Below, piece by piece: positions 24,912 through 36,631 of a stretch of DNA of 64,000 nucleotides; position 1 is the stretch's first letter; every line of letters begins with the position of its first letter. Source of the DNA: Lepturacanthus savala. Its lineage: Eukaryota > Chordata > Actinopteri > Scombriformes > Trichiuridae. The stretch lies in contig CM060484.1 in the NCBI GenBank assembly GCA_030544235.1, forward strand, positions 12,047,531 through 12,111,530, in the 5' to 3' direction. The notes under the pieces are model-generated. The model saw only the letters and a list, made by a program, of their open reading frames with translations, had not been told where the DNA came from and did not search any database. The position numbers and the translations under genes are program-made.

Positions 24912-27900
24912 TTAAATAATGTCATCAAGGAGATGCGGGGTGCCTACCCAGTCCAAAGTCCTGGGCTCAGAGGCAGCCATAATCATGCACATAAACTGTT
25001 TACCTGTCCTCTTGTCAATAGGATAAATAGTAGTGGGTGTGAACCTTCTGTTACTTTCCACAAATTCACAGAGTTGCTGATACACCTGTGGGTATTCGTG
25101 GCGTAGGAAAACTCCTCGAATCCTTAACTCCCGCTGTATGTTGATGAAACAGATTTCCCTGGCCTTTCTGCCTTCCTCGCCCTCTTTGTCGATATCTGCT
25201 GTTCCTGGTGGTGGAGTGAGGATCAGTGTTTCCATGTCACCCTCTTTCTTTTGAACCTTTCTTTCAGGGCTGAAAGAAGCCAATGCGACCTTTGCATATT
25301 TTCTGACAGTTGGAGCTTGATTCCTTGGTGATGGCCCATCAGGCATTTGCTCACCGACAGCAATAGATACATTCAAGATGAAACATTCATTTGGGTCATA
25401 CTCTTTTCCCGCCTCCTGCAGTTCTTTACAGTATTCCCCTAGGTTGTCCTTGAAGCTTTCGAGCTCTCGGAGAGACAGATAGGTAGGAGACATTTGAAGA
25501 CTGTCCAAGCCATACTGCAGAAAGTTACTGGATGATGCAGGGTTTGGAAAACCAAGGAAGAGAACTCCTCTCCCTCGAGAAAGGTAGCCAACTTTGGCAA
25601 TACGGGAGAAGGCTTTGTGGACTTCAACAGTCTCTCGGCAGTGTTTGATGATATGACGACATGAGCTACCAATTCTTCCATACACGCAGCTTTCTTTATG
25701 AATGTCCCAGTCTTCCCTACGACAGTTACGGGAGCAATAGTAGGTGTAGCAGCTGTGGCAGGATTTAAAATATAGGCAAGCATTGAAGAGGGTCTCTGTC
25801 CGCCGGCAGTTGTTGTTAGAGCACATCATTGTGTCGTCCTCATCGGGGCTCTGATCTGGGGAACACTCATCTGCACTCTTCATGGCATCACTGGCTCTGT
25901 CCATATCTTGAAAAGCATCAGGATTCATTCTTATTGAGGTTGGCTGCTTGTCAAGAGGAGCAGGTTCCTCTGCACCTGCCTTTGAGCTCTTTCTGGATAG
26001 AGACACTGCTTCTTCCTCATCAATTAGCTTCTTTAGTTGATCCAGAATGTCCTCACTTGCCCTTCTACTGGGTGGTTTGTAATCAGTCACAAGATCTGCC
26101 AGAAGCTCATCAAGTTGTTCAAGGCTTTGCTGCAGTGAGGCATTGTCATGTGTCTTCTCTTTGGTTGAGCTTTCAAAATCATGCTGACTTAGTTCTGGAC
26201 CATCAGTGCTTCTGGAGTCAAGAATGTCCCAACTGGCAGATCGTCCTTCAGCCTTACTGAAGTTCCCAGTGCGAATGTCGTTGTCAGTGATTGTTATTTC
26301 AGGAGTGACAAACCAGAGTTTACTTGTGGTGCTCTTTGATGTTTCAGTTGGGCTTTTGTCAATCAGTGAGTTATCAGACATTGATAATGCTGCATAGCGT
26401 CTTGGTGAACTGGAGAGGTTAACTACCACTGGTTGTGGTTTGTCACCTGTGGCTGCTGCAGGCTTCCTGGAGTCAAGAAGATCATCATAGCTCTGACCTC
26501 TCTGAACAGGAAGAGGTTGTTCCCTCTCTACACGAGAGTTAAGAATATTGTCCCAGGACCTTGAGTAAGATTTGGACTCTGTGCCAATTCTTTGAGGTTC
26601 TACACATGGGTTGGCATACCAAGGTGCTAACGTAGGGTCTTGTCGGACTCTGGTTGGAGTGACTTGTGAAACATAAGAGGCAGGGTTGGTGGAATATCCA
26701 GATGCATCTGAGCCGTACCAGTCGTCTGTTTGTGACTGAATGACTCTTGCATGTCTTCGGCCCTCGGTGTAATAAGCCCTTGCTGGGATATGATGCTCTG
26801 GTGGCAATGCATACATGTCGCTGGAATAATAAAACCTTGGTGGAGCAGTCTGGATTTGGTAAGACCTTGGATCATCCCCATAAAATATTCTTGTTGGAGG
26901 TGTCTGTATGATGTATGGCCCTGGCTCATTTGCTGTGTACTGTTTGGGATACCCTGAGTATGGATAGGGCTCCATCTCAGGATAATAGGGTCTTGTAGCT
27001 ACAGCATGCACCATTCGAGTCCTTGGATCTTGCACATATTGCACTTTTGGAGTATATGTTTGTCCTGGTGTGTAACGTTCATCATGAAAGTAAGAACTTG
27101 GTTGAGGAGGAGCAGTGGTGACATATCGCCCAGGGTCATCTGCATAAAAGAACTTGGTTGGCACATTAGGGCTGGAATGAGCTCTGCGTTCCCTACCATA
27201 GTATTCACCCGATGAAGGCATTCTTTGCAAGGGAATCTCCATGGGTTGTATGTAACTATTTGGCATGCTGCGGGAATATTGATGAGCTTGCCTACTTTCT
27301 GTACCTAATGAATCAGTGGGAGTTGGCGTTCTAGAGTAGGAGAAATGGCGTGGCACTGTCAAGCTCCTACTCCCCGCACTGTGGTGCCTCTGCCAGGGTA
27401 TGTCCACTTGAGGTGTAGGCTGTTTCCGCCCAGAGTGATGTAATGCTGCGTCATCAGGTTTGATGTCCACCCGACACCTGACATGAGGGCTTGTTGCTGG
27501 TTTATCCAGCCCTGCATCCTCCGAATTATCAGCACCATAGTGAGGTGAATATCTACTGCTGTCACCTATTTGAGGCTGCAACTTAATGGGATGTACTTCA
27601 TGCATATGAGCCCTAGTTGCTGCATAGGAAGACTCCCTACGTGGTGATACTTCTGGTCTCCAGCGAGAGTCTCTTGAAGCCCTTTGTGACTCTCTGCCCT
27701 TCCTCCCTGAAGATGTGGACCCTTCAAAAGAAACAGGAGTGAGATTGGTTTGGACCCGAGGGGCGCTTCTTGACCTGGTCCTTCGCTTTTGTTCAGGGAC
27801 GACTACCTCACTGACCATATCTGCTGCCACTGGTTGAGGAGTTAACCTATGGCTGAAAATGTCTGGAGCAGAAAAGCGGTATCTCTGCTGACGGCCCAAG

Positions 27901-28181
27901 GCATTCCAGGCAACATCTGGGTTGGCTGCATGCCTGTCAGCCTTCCTGTATGGGGACTCCATTGAGTATTGGTGTGATTTGGGGTACTCCAATGACTTAT
28001 AGTCAAAAGTACGGCAGTGCCTCTTATTGACTTTGCTCTGACTGTCCTCCAGTGTGCTGTAATTTATAAAATCACATTGTTTGGAGGGTTGCAGGGACTT
28101 GTAGTGTGAAGAAATGGGGATCACTTTTATATCTCGATGCACAGTTGATACCAGTATGTCAGGCGGGTCTGTGCGTGTCAT
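24912..28181 (-). CDS. ajm1: Apical junction component 1 homolog (AJM1), 1089 aa
   Basis: AJM1 homologs are large, mostly disordered scaffold proteins of epithelial apical junctions; the worm protein AJM-1 marks them. The whole coding sequence is one uninterrupted exon, slightly longer than the mammalian protein of about 1000 aa. The N-terminal third is Ser/Arg/Pro-rich. Residues about 340-490 repeat a Tyr-rich pattern (TKFFYADDPGRY, TRIFYGDDPRSY, PRFYYSSDMY). Residues about 540-715 carry repeated S-W/Y/E-D-LLDSR-like motifs. A MYND-like Cys/His finger spans about 787-833 (CSNNNC, CHSCYTYYCSRNC, HKESC), followed by a conserved C-terminal domain ending HLLDDII. The ATG is at 28,179-28,181 with A at -3. 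Naming relies on my memory of AJM1/C9orf172. No frameshift is seen. Confidence 0.9.
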   Translation of the reverse strand: MTRTDPPDILVSTVHRDIKVIPISSHYKSLQPSKQCDFINYSTLEDSQSKVNKRHCRTFDYKSLEYPKSHQYSMESPYRKADRHAANPDVAWNALGRQQRYRFSAPDIFSHRLTPQPVAADMVSEVVVPEQKRRTRSRSAPRVQTNLTPVSFEGSTSSGRKGRESQRASRDSRWRPEVSPRRESSYAATRAHMHEVHPIKLQPQIGDSSRYSPHYGADNSEDAGLDKPATSPHVRCRVDIKPDDAALHHSGRKQPTPQVDIPWQRHHSAGSRSLTVPRHFSYSRTPTPTDSLGTESRQAHQYSRSMPNSYIQPMEIPLQRMPSSGEYYGRERRAHSSPNVPTKFFYADDPGRYVTTAPPQPSSYFHDERYTPGQTYTPKVQYVQDPRTRMVHAVATRPYYPEMEPYPYSGYPKQYTANEPGPYIIQTPPTRIFYGDDPRSYQIQTAPPRFYYSSDMYALPPEHHIPARAYYTEGRRHARVIQSQTDDWYGSDASGYSTNPASYVSQVTPTRVRQDPTLAPWYANPCVEPQRIGTESKSYSRSWDNILNSRVEREQPLPVQRGQSYDDLLDSRKPAAATGDKPQPVVVNLSSSPRRYAALSMSDNSLIDKSPTETSKSTTSKLWFVTPEITITDNDIRTGNFSKAEGRSASWDILDSRSTDGPELSQHDFESSTKEKTHDNASLQQSLEQLDELLADLVTDYKPPSRRASEDILDQLKKLIDEEEAVSLSRKSSKAGAEEPAPLDKQPTSIRMNPDAFQDMDRASDAMKSADECSPDQSPDEDDTMMCSNNNCRRTETLFNACLYFKSCHSCYTYYCSRNCRREDWDIHKESCVYGRIGSSCRHIIKHCRETVEVHKAFSRIAKVGYLSRGRGVLFLGFPNPASSSNFLQYGLDSLQMSPTYLSLRELESFKDNLGEYCKELQEAGKEYDPNECFILNVSIAVGEQMPDGPSPRNQAPTVRKYAKVALASFSPERKVQKKEGDMETLILTPPPGTADIDKEGEEGRKAREICFINIQRELRIRGVFLRHEYPQVYQQLCEFVESNRRFTPTTIYPIDKRTGKQFMCMIMAASEPRTLDWVGTPHLLDDII

Positions 28182-28235
28182 CTTAAAGGGACTCCTCTAG
28201 TTCTCTCCATCAAGTTGATTTAATGTCGGTGTGGC
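28182..28235 (-). other. ajm1: ajm1 5' UTR part of the coding exon, with splice acceptor
   Basis: On the minus strand the sequence before the ATG reads TTCTTTTTTACCTCCCCAG and then GCCACACC: a strong pyrimidine tract and AG ending at 28,236. The coding exon therefore probably begins at 28,235, 54 nt before the ATG, and at least one non-coding exon lies at higher coordinates. No in-frame upstream start is needed. Confidence 0.7.
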
Positions 28236-28239
28236 CTGG

Positions 28240-31200
28240 GGAGGTAAAAAAGAATTTCTGTCAGCAACATTAACCTGGGTAATTCATATTTTTTCACCAG
28301 CTTAAAACATGAGATAGAAATACCATTCAGTAGTCAACATATCCTTGATATTATCTCCTTGCAAAGTCAGGTTGACTGGGCTATTTGGCTTACACCCAAA
28401 TAGCTATATCTAATACATTGTTAAAACTGGTAGCTGTGGGTAACTTATCACTGAAGTTAGTCATAAATGACTCAACGACAGACCTATAATTAATTAATAA
28501 ATAAATAAAATAAATCAAATAATTGTTTGATTTATAGCTTCACAGCTTCTACAGATCCTCCTGGGGTTACTACTGTAAAACTTCAAGTTTTTTTTAACAA
28601 AGAAGCAAACTATTCTGAGAGCCACCATTGATGTCTCTGTAACAAAACATGACATTCATTTGAAGGCTAAAATAAGTTTTGTCTTTAGTGATGACATCCA
28701 AAATACAGCAAATATAAATAGATGAGGCTTAATCTGTGTTAAAACAAGCCATACAATGGCTGTCTTTTCCTATTTAAAACTTCAAATTGTGGAGCTCAGT
28801 GTCAATGTACCAATGAGCTTTACAGGACCACAACCTTGCACAAAAAAAAGTCGCAACACATTGCACATTTTTTCATGACAGTTTGAGCCATGAAATTTGT
28901 GTCTGACTCCAAAGATCTATAATAATCTATAATATAATAAAGGATATATATGAGATCATATGTATGTATATTTATATATACACAGTATTTATAGGAAAGT
29001 TTGTACCATGAATGCAGTCGCAGTTATTGAACTTCTCATATGAAGAAGAGAAATAGAAAGAGTCAGTAATTAAAAGGCTGCTTGCATAAGAGTAATAAAA
29101 ATACAAGCTGCTGCAACCTGTGTGAGACCACCACAGGAGAAGGAGCTGCTGACCCTGATAGCGCAACTGGTGGAGCAGATGCTCAAACCCGGAGCAGATG
29201 GGGGATGATTATGGTGTGTTAACATGGCTGATGTCTTCCTAAAATCCTGCAGCAACTGCACATTTGTAAATGTCCTTTCAAAAGAGTGCAACTGTCAAAG
29301 AGTGTAACAGCAGCACAGTGAAGGTCATGTTTAGATTTAATGACCAAAAAACAACTACTAGGTCTTCGCTTGCCACAAAACCTCCTAGTGGACTTGATAT
29401 ATTTGGATTATTCAAAACCAGCCTTCTATGTACAACCCTCCTAACTAGTTTCAAATGTAAATACATTCAGAGAAGTGAAAAATCCTGCAGACACAAACAT
29501 GTCCTCATGTTATTTACACCATCCTGCTAAGGCATGCTTCGCCGATTATGTGCACACTGTTCCTCAGACTACAGGCAAACTGTTTCCAGGCAGGTGCACC
29601 TCTTAAATAAGATCTTCAGGTGCTGAATTGGATTTGGATCCTATTTCACTACATTTAATTTCTGCCCTCTTTATTTGTGTGTTCAATTCTTAATGCATAA
29701 AAGTTATCTACCACGTTTACATCAGCCGATCAAAGAAATTGCAGTATGCATATGATATTTTTGAGGCTATATAGAGACTAATTTAATAAATGTGTTGCAC
29801 AGCAATACAAATTACTTGAAACTGCCCCAACCAACAATGTCCCAGTAACAAATCAAACAGCAATATTGTCAATCAAGTGGTGTTCTACTTCATATTTTCT
29901 CATCTACATAATGAATCGTTGTGATCATGTCTTAAGTTTAAATTAAATTTAGGTGCATTTTTATTACTTTAGGCTTCTTATCATTTGTTCAAATGATAAT
30001 TTTTCTGCCTTTTTAATTAGTTATTTAAAAATAAGGGGGTGTGAGGCCGTGATTGACAGCCATGACGGCTGCTCTAAAACCTCCAACTCTGGCTCCAACT
30101 GACATCTCGTAAAATGGCTGCTCTCTGACAAGAGATATTTTGGCTTCACTACTGCATAGGGACAGGCCATGTAGATGTGTCGTCCATCTTTATGATTCAG
30201 ACATGATGACTATACCGCAAACCTGTAAATATATGCACTGAAAAACAAGCAAAAGGGAGTGGGGAGGGGGGGGAAGCCTCAGGTTAAAAGGGTTAAAAAT
30301 AACATTCCTTTTTTTTCTGGGTTTTGATTGGCTGAAGCCATTCACTCTGCCTTCACGCTGCACTGTGTCAGTCTGGAAGTGGCTGACACTCTCCTCAGTG
30401 AGTGAATCCTAGCGCAGAAACTAGGACGAGTAGTTTCCGTTGTGTGTGTTGCATTTTTGTAAAATCTGAAATCTTTTTTAATGGCAATTTACTCGGTATG
30501 AATCCTTATCATTTAGACAAATCATTTAGTCATTTGAGCACTTTTGTCATGCCACCCCTAGGTGGCAATTATTTTAATCAGTAGAGACCACGTTTTATCA
30601 AATTGGTTATTCTGCACAATTATTCTGCATACAGTGGATGACTCTTCAGTGTAATGGATATCATTTTTTTTCCACTAGAAATGTAGTAGTGTTTCATCCG
30701 GTCAGTAAGCATAGTGCATATTGTTTTAAATGCTGCATTGTGGGTATTTTCTATAGAAGGGAATTGGCACTGCATCGTTGCATCGTTGGCACTGAACACC
30801 CGGGAAAATGTCAGAGCAGAACTAATTCGTCCTCTCCAGACTTACTGTACCCTCCCCCAACATTAACAGACTGTGTTTTTCCATTCACTCTCCCATATAT
30901 CACGGCTATATTTACTGTATACATAACATAATGTTTCGATATCCTGCACTGTCCTGTTTTGTAGTGTAATTCTGTGAGCAAGAGGTGATCAGGAGCTAAG
31001 CAGGGATGTTTTCTTAAGGAGGATACAAAGTACCATTTTTGTTGAGGGATTAAATGGCCATAAAGGGGTCAGCATACTTAAAATGAACTAGTTCATATAA
31101 AGTGTTGTCTGAGCATGTGTGGCAGCAAAAGGGTTTGCATCTGCTCCAAAGGGCCACGCTTGAAAAACAGGGTCATACACTCAAAATGTGATGGAAGGAG

Positions 31201-31430
31201 TCATGTGAAGAATGAAGAAAGACAGCTTCCACACCTCCCCACAGCTCATCAGTCACTGCTGGCAGTGGCCATGCTTGTTGGGTTACCATTTTCCGGGAAA
31301 ATGTCACAATTGGTAGGAGGCAGGATTGCCAGATGCCAGCATGATGGGGACATTTCTATTGATTTTGACTCCTGGCTGAAAGTGCACTGCATAGAGAGAC
31401 TTACATTCCAAGTAATCCATATAGATAGAT
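28240..31430. other. ajm1 5' intron or upstream region, nothing clear
   Basis: AT-rich DNA with scattered common fish phrases (for example around 30,050-30,130) but no splice-supported exon. I saw no RNA gene or intact transposon. Confidence 0.55.
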
Positions 31431-31434
31431 TCTG

Positions 31435-32345
31435 CATGTGATGTAGAATCTGTAGGCGAGTGACAGCTATTTTGCAAACTGGAGGTGCTGTTTAAGGTTT
31501 CTATTTGTAATCCCGGTAGTATTGACCAGTCATGCTTGCAATGGTTGTAGGTGCATGCAAGCAATGAGTCTGTGAAAGAGCCATTAGTAAAAACATTTTT
31601 TTGTTGCTTTTTGTTGCTTTTGTCTCTGGATTTATGGGAGTTTGTCAGACAGCGGACAATAATCGGTGAACAGAAATGTCTTGGACAGGAAGACCGGAAG
31701 AGCAGCAGAATCACAGGAGGATTGAAGCTCGTCCCCAGAGGCTAATACACATAGGTTTGCGAGCTGAAATCCTCTTTGTAGCTTTGATGCGTTGCTGACA
31801 TGTTTGTTAATTAGCTTAGCTAATGACACCTAAAGAAAAACAATTATACTCTTAGTCCAACTAAAACCAGACTTTTAATGTACGATGTAAACACGTTAGC
31901 TCAACTGCAATCAAAGTTATGAAGTCTGACTAATTCACTCAGATAATACGATTGAAATCAAGCTAGTCCTGGACCCTCTAGGCTGGTTAGACTGGAGCTG
32001 GGTCTGACCCTGAAGTCGAAGAATATGCAAAATGTAAAACTAAATAACTCAAACCAGAAGAAGCTTGGAACCTTGATAAGTAGAGCATACTGAAAGTATG
32101 CTTTGCACATATTTGCAAAATTGTCCATCTTGCTAGTTGATTGGACTGGTAATGGTGCAATACTAACAAGCTAAAGAGTGTATATCGCCACTTATTGTAG
32201 CAGAGGCAGCATGACTTCCTCAAAAAATCAGTTTGTCTCCCGGACATGTATACTGGGAAAAATACATTATTCCGAAGAGATAGTTTAATCGATAATCACT
32301 AGAAGCATAGCTCGACTTAACTGTGCACGTACATGTGCTGAACAA
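31435..32345 (+). repeat. Interspersed element shared with the 17.6-18.85 kb and 50.63-50.99 kb loci
   Basis: The left part (GAATCTGTAGGCGAGTGACA, then ATTTGTAATCCCGGTAGTAT) matches 50,645-50,730 (GAATCTGTGGGCAAGTGACA, ATTTGTAGTCCTAGTATTAT). The right part matches 17,640-17,860 and 18,575-18,850. The element is therefore at least 900 bp. It has no coding capacity that I can detect and its class is unknown. Confidence 0.6.
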
Positions 32346-33060
32346 CTAATTTTCCTCCAAAAGGTCTCAAATTCAACCGATAGAAGGTTAACTAACGTGG
32401 ACAGGACGAACCTGGGGGTAGGTGAAATAGCAGAATCCTCAACTGGCTCTGAGAGCCTGTTTACAAATGAGTAAATTAGAACCGAATCCCCAGAAGACTT
32501 GTCTAAGCTGGGGATAACAACAACATTACTTTCTTGCAGTGATAGCCGGAGTACCTTAAATTTGACTTATTTAATATGGCATAAAGTAGAAAACGACCGT
32601 TAGAACAGATCTATGTTGGACAGCAACCTTGTGCTGACTTGTGCCAACTTCTTTATCACTGCCTAATGCTAAAACCACCGATAAACGATTAGTCTCTAAC
32701 AACGGACAAGGGTTTTGATTAGTAAAAGGGACTGTTTCTCATACAAGGGTTTAAAACCAAATATTTGAACCAGGAAATGAAGATCACTGGGAATGAAGTC
32801 AGATTAAATGAAGTTTTTAAGCTGTATTCATTCATCTATCGTGATTTGCAGAACATTTCCCCTTATCTAGACTTCTATCGCTTTCCCATATCGGCCTTGT
32901 TCTTCGCTCTCCTTTGTTGTGGTTTGTAGCTCTTGGGGCCATTTTGCCTCCTCGCTCATCTCATTAATTTCGTCTTTATCGCATCCACTGGCTCTGTACT
33001 CTCCCCTAGTCTGTCTGTCACTCTACAAACACTGATCTTCCTAATCCTCCCAGAGCCCTT
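32346..33060. other. Intergenic or intronic, nothing recognised
   Basis: Mixed-composition DNA without an open frame of interest, RNA gene or known repeat hallmark. Confidence 0.55.
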
Positions 33061-33425
33061 AAAGGTCCCATATCATAGAAAGTGAGATTTTAATTGCTTT
33101 TTGAAGGTCTAGGTGTCCTATGTTTCAAAAGACTCGATCCACAGAGAAATTCACACAGCCTGTGTTCAGAAACTGATCCTTAAAAATGAGCCACCAGGAA
33201 TTATGTGAAGCCGTGATGTCACAACTATACAGTCACCGCCCACCTCCGTCCATTCAAATCAGCCAATCAGAGGAGAAATTCATTAATAATAATGAGACAA
33301 ACACAAAACAACCTGCTCTTTCTAGAGCTCCAGAGGGATTGAGGAGATTAAAACTATAATAAAATGAGTTTTGGTATTTAAACCACAGAATATATCTTAA
33401 AAAAATCTTTAAAAAAAAGAATTCT
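33061..33425 (+). repeat. Interspersed repeat, inverted partner of 1415-1725
   Basis: The copy begins AAAGGTCCCATATCATAGAA and shares many stretches with the reverse complement of 1415-1725 (AATCAGCCAATCAGAGGA, AATATATCTTAA). It looks like a non-autonomous element. The start phrase resembles the TTAAAGG ends of piggyBac-like MITEs, but I cannot find a matching right end. Confidence 0.65.
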
Positions 33426-35190
33426 TCATTTTGTAGCTTTCACTCTCTGTTTTCTAGCCTGTTTTTCTCCCTTAAGACGAGTCAGGAAGCTGGCAGCAAA
33501 GCCGAATAACTTTACTTTTATGCTCACCATGTGTCATGATGTTGAGTTTTATGATAGTGAGCCTAGTTTACCAGCAATTGAGAAAAGGTAAAGTGGAAAC
33601 AGCTGGAAATAAACACAATAAAAACTGTATTTCTGTGATAGAAAATAGACTTATTTAGGTTTTATTTTCAGCAATGATAGTCGTTTCATTCATTCAGTTT
33701 CCAGACCGGTGCTGTCCTGGTCACAGAAATATCAACTCAACACAGGTGAAATGATTCACTGACCTGGTTCACTGAGATTAATCTACTAAATGTGAGAACA
33801 TTAAACTGCATGACCACGCACGGCGAAGATTAAAGAATCCTGCTCTACTTATCTGCACGATTTTCATTTCAAAGCATGTATGACCTCAACATGACCTCCG
33901 CTCCTCCACTGATAATTTTCTAAACTGCCTTGCATCTGCTGGATACGTAGTTTGACCTCTCTGACCTCTGTGTGTTTCTAGTGACTGCATCAATGAATAC
34001 GTGGATCTATTTTACCACACAAGTGCTGTTGCTATTTAAAGAGAGTTGTTGCTGGTCAAAGGTCAAGTTCTTGCATGTACTTACATTTTTGAACTCCTAA
34101 CATAATTTGTGCATGAATAACATACACAAGGCTCCGGTTTTACTTTGACAAACAGGTGGTAAAGGTCAATGACAGAGGGTATTCTCACATAAGAGTTAAT
34201 CCACATCAGCGGGCAGGGTGTGGTGATCCTCCTGTGGGCGTGTAATGAATATTCCGCCTACTCTCTCATTATCTGAGGATGTAGAGTCCCTTCAATATTA
34301 TACCATTGCTGAGTAGCTACAACAGAATGTATGCGTTCTCTGATTTGATGAATTTAAACTAAGATACAGTTGAATTTGGATGACTACGAGATATCATAAG
34401 TGGATAATAGCTCTCAGTGGGGAATTGAAATGTATACAGATCTCATAGAAAGTTCTGCTATACTGTGAAGAGGTTCAGGTAGAAGGTGTCATTGGCTGGT
34501 AATGGGAACATCCCACACACACAATTATTTTTCAGCAACCTTATCTGTCCAGTCTCATTACCACAGACTCTGCGCACGGAAGCAACGCTTCAAAAAGGTA
34601 GATCCTATGACTTTAGACTCCATAACATCTTGCCTTTTTAAGCTAAGTGAATATCTGGGTTAAAGTTTATCCAGAAGATGTATTGCCCGCAGAAAGGTGT
34701 AACTAGATGTAACGTAGAAAGGTACATCAATACGGTGTATGCCAGGGAACACCATACATCAAGGTCACATCTTCCACTATGTTGCTCTGAGCAGAAATTA
34801 GGTTACATGTCACTCTTCCCCGTACTCTCCTACTCATAAAGCTGGGAGCGTGAGTCAGGCCAGCCACTACTACACACTATGTCCAAAGAAAAGGCTGTGA
34901 TACTTGGCAACATGCTAAGAGTGGTCAGCAAGCTCCATTATAATTCAGTCAGCAGCCTGTGCTTTGTTAGTGTTCTGTGACCCACAGCACTGCATATAAA
35001 GAAGCTGTTAGTTAAGGAAAATTATAGCCTGAGAGGATATGAAGCTGTGTTTTTCAGGTCAATGTGAAGCTTTTTTACCAGTTCGGAAGGACCACAAAAT
35101 ATGAATGTCTATTAACAAACCACTGACCAACACCTCATTTCATACCATTTTTTTTTTACTAGAAATGATACCTAAGCAAGGCCATAGCTA
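33426..35190. other. Intergenic or intronic, nothing recognised
   Basis: AT-rich DNA with no splice-flanked open frame, RNA gene or recognisable transposon. Confidence 0.55.
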
Positions 35191-35192
35191 GA

Positions 35193-35862
35193 TTTTAAAG
35201 GGGCCATATTGTGAAAAAAAAAAACACTTTTCAGTGCTTGTGTGTAAATATTTAAATGTCTGTGCTTCTGCTAACACACAAGCTGTGATATAAGACCACC
35301 CACTCATTCTGGTGCAGTCTGTAGTGTTAGTGAAACCTGGCTGAACACAAGCGTTTAGAGACACAGAAGTGGAAGTTAATATTAACTGCCACCCCTTATA
35401 GCCACGCCCACTTTTTGGAGTGCTTCTCGTATATTTTTGGGGCTTTTTATGCCTTTTACTGATAGTACATAGATGGTATGTAGAGACAAGCAGAGAGAGG
35501 GCGAATGATATGCAGGAAAGAGCTGCCTGATGTGGGATTTTAACTGAGGTCGCCTGTGGTGATGAGGGTAGCCTGTCTACCCACTGCACCACTTGCCGCC
35601 CCGGGAGGGCTTGTACTTGACTTCTGTTCCTCCGACCGACCCCAGCTCTCTGAGGGGCGGGACATTTCCGAGAGAGCTAAGCCAATCACAACAGAGTGGG
35701 TGTTTCTGTAGAGGGCGGAAGGGCACTTTCAGAGTGAGTGTCTGGGAAGAAGAGCTGCATTGCTGCTACAGGTCTAACTACATCATGTGGATTGTTATAA
35801 GTAGACTATTAAAATGCGAATATTAAACTGCGGAAACTGCAAAATAGGGCTCCTTTAAAGAT
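35193..35862. mobile_element. piggyBac-like MITE with TTAA flanks, about 665 bp
   Basis: The left end reads TTAA then AGGGGCCATATTGTG. The right end reads CAAAATAGGGCTCCT then TTAA. The right end complemented is AGGAGCCCTATTTTG, an imperfect inverted repeat matching about 12 of 15 positions. TTAA on both sides is the piggyBac target-site signature. The interior has no transposase. A stretch at about 35,530-35,602 (GTCTACCCACTGCACCACTT) resembles a repeat body common in fish. Confidence 0.65.
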
Positions 35863-36631
35863 GTGGTTGGGGGTGAGGCATATTAGCGTCCCTTTACAAC
35901 TGATTATGACAGTTCTGAGAGAAAGAATAGCGACTACAGAAGAGCACAAAAGGCTAGTTGAATTAATCAAAATGTCTATCTACAGGAAAATAATTATGTG
36001 TGTGCGCTGCACTGTGCTGAGGCAGCTGTTTCCGTAAATGCCGGCGGATTTTCTAAACTGAAGTCAGGTTTCTTCTAATTCTAATGGTGACTGTCTTTAA
36101 ACTTTTCATTCTACTGAGAGGTTGTTAAGCCTTTGACTGAAAGCTGAATGGCAGTTTTAACAGTTGCAACTTGTTTGTCTCAATTCGGCTTTACATTAGG
36201 ACCGGCCCCTGCGTAGCTCCCATTTTGCATGATTGGTAATCCAGCCTGGCTCCATATTATCACGCGGATTAGTTTTAGAGAATATCCCAGTTTATCTCTG
36301 GTTTAATGCAGTACAATATTGTTTATGGTGCTCACACTATTGAAAACGCGCAGTTTCTTTTCAGAAATTGTTTTCTCGTAACCACAGAACACGCGACTAC
36401 TGGTTTATACTGGGACCACTTCTTTTCAAATCTCAGTGATAGTAACAAATGAAACTATTGTGAAAAAATATTCTTGTTTTTGTGTCATTTAAAAAAAAAC
36501 CTCAGTGTCATTTCGTCAATCCTTTCTGGTTGTTTCCTTTTAAACATATCAGTACTGTACATCATCTTGCACAATTGTGTGTGCCTGTGTTTCTACTATC
36601 ATGTGCCTCAGCCCCTTGACTGAAGTATGCC

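Noticed and set aside
30980..31015. Text GAGCTAAGCAGGGAT as a 5S-like SINE head
   Set aside because: Only about 15 bases match and no box C follows; too short to call.
35530..35605. tRNA-like text (GTCTACCCACTGCACCACTT) as a tRNA gene
   Set aside because: No complete A and B boxes or cloverleaf could be traced; it sits inside the proposed MITE.
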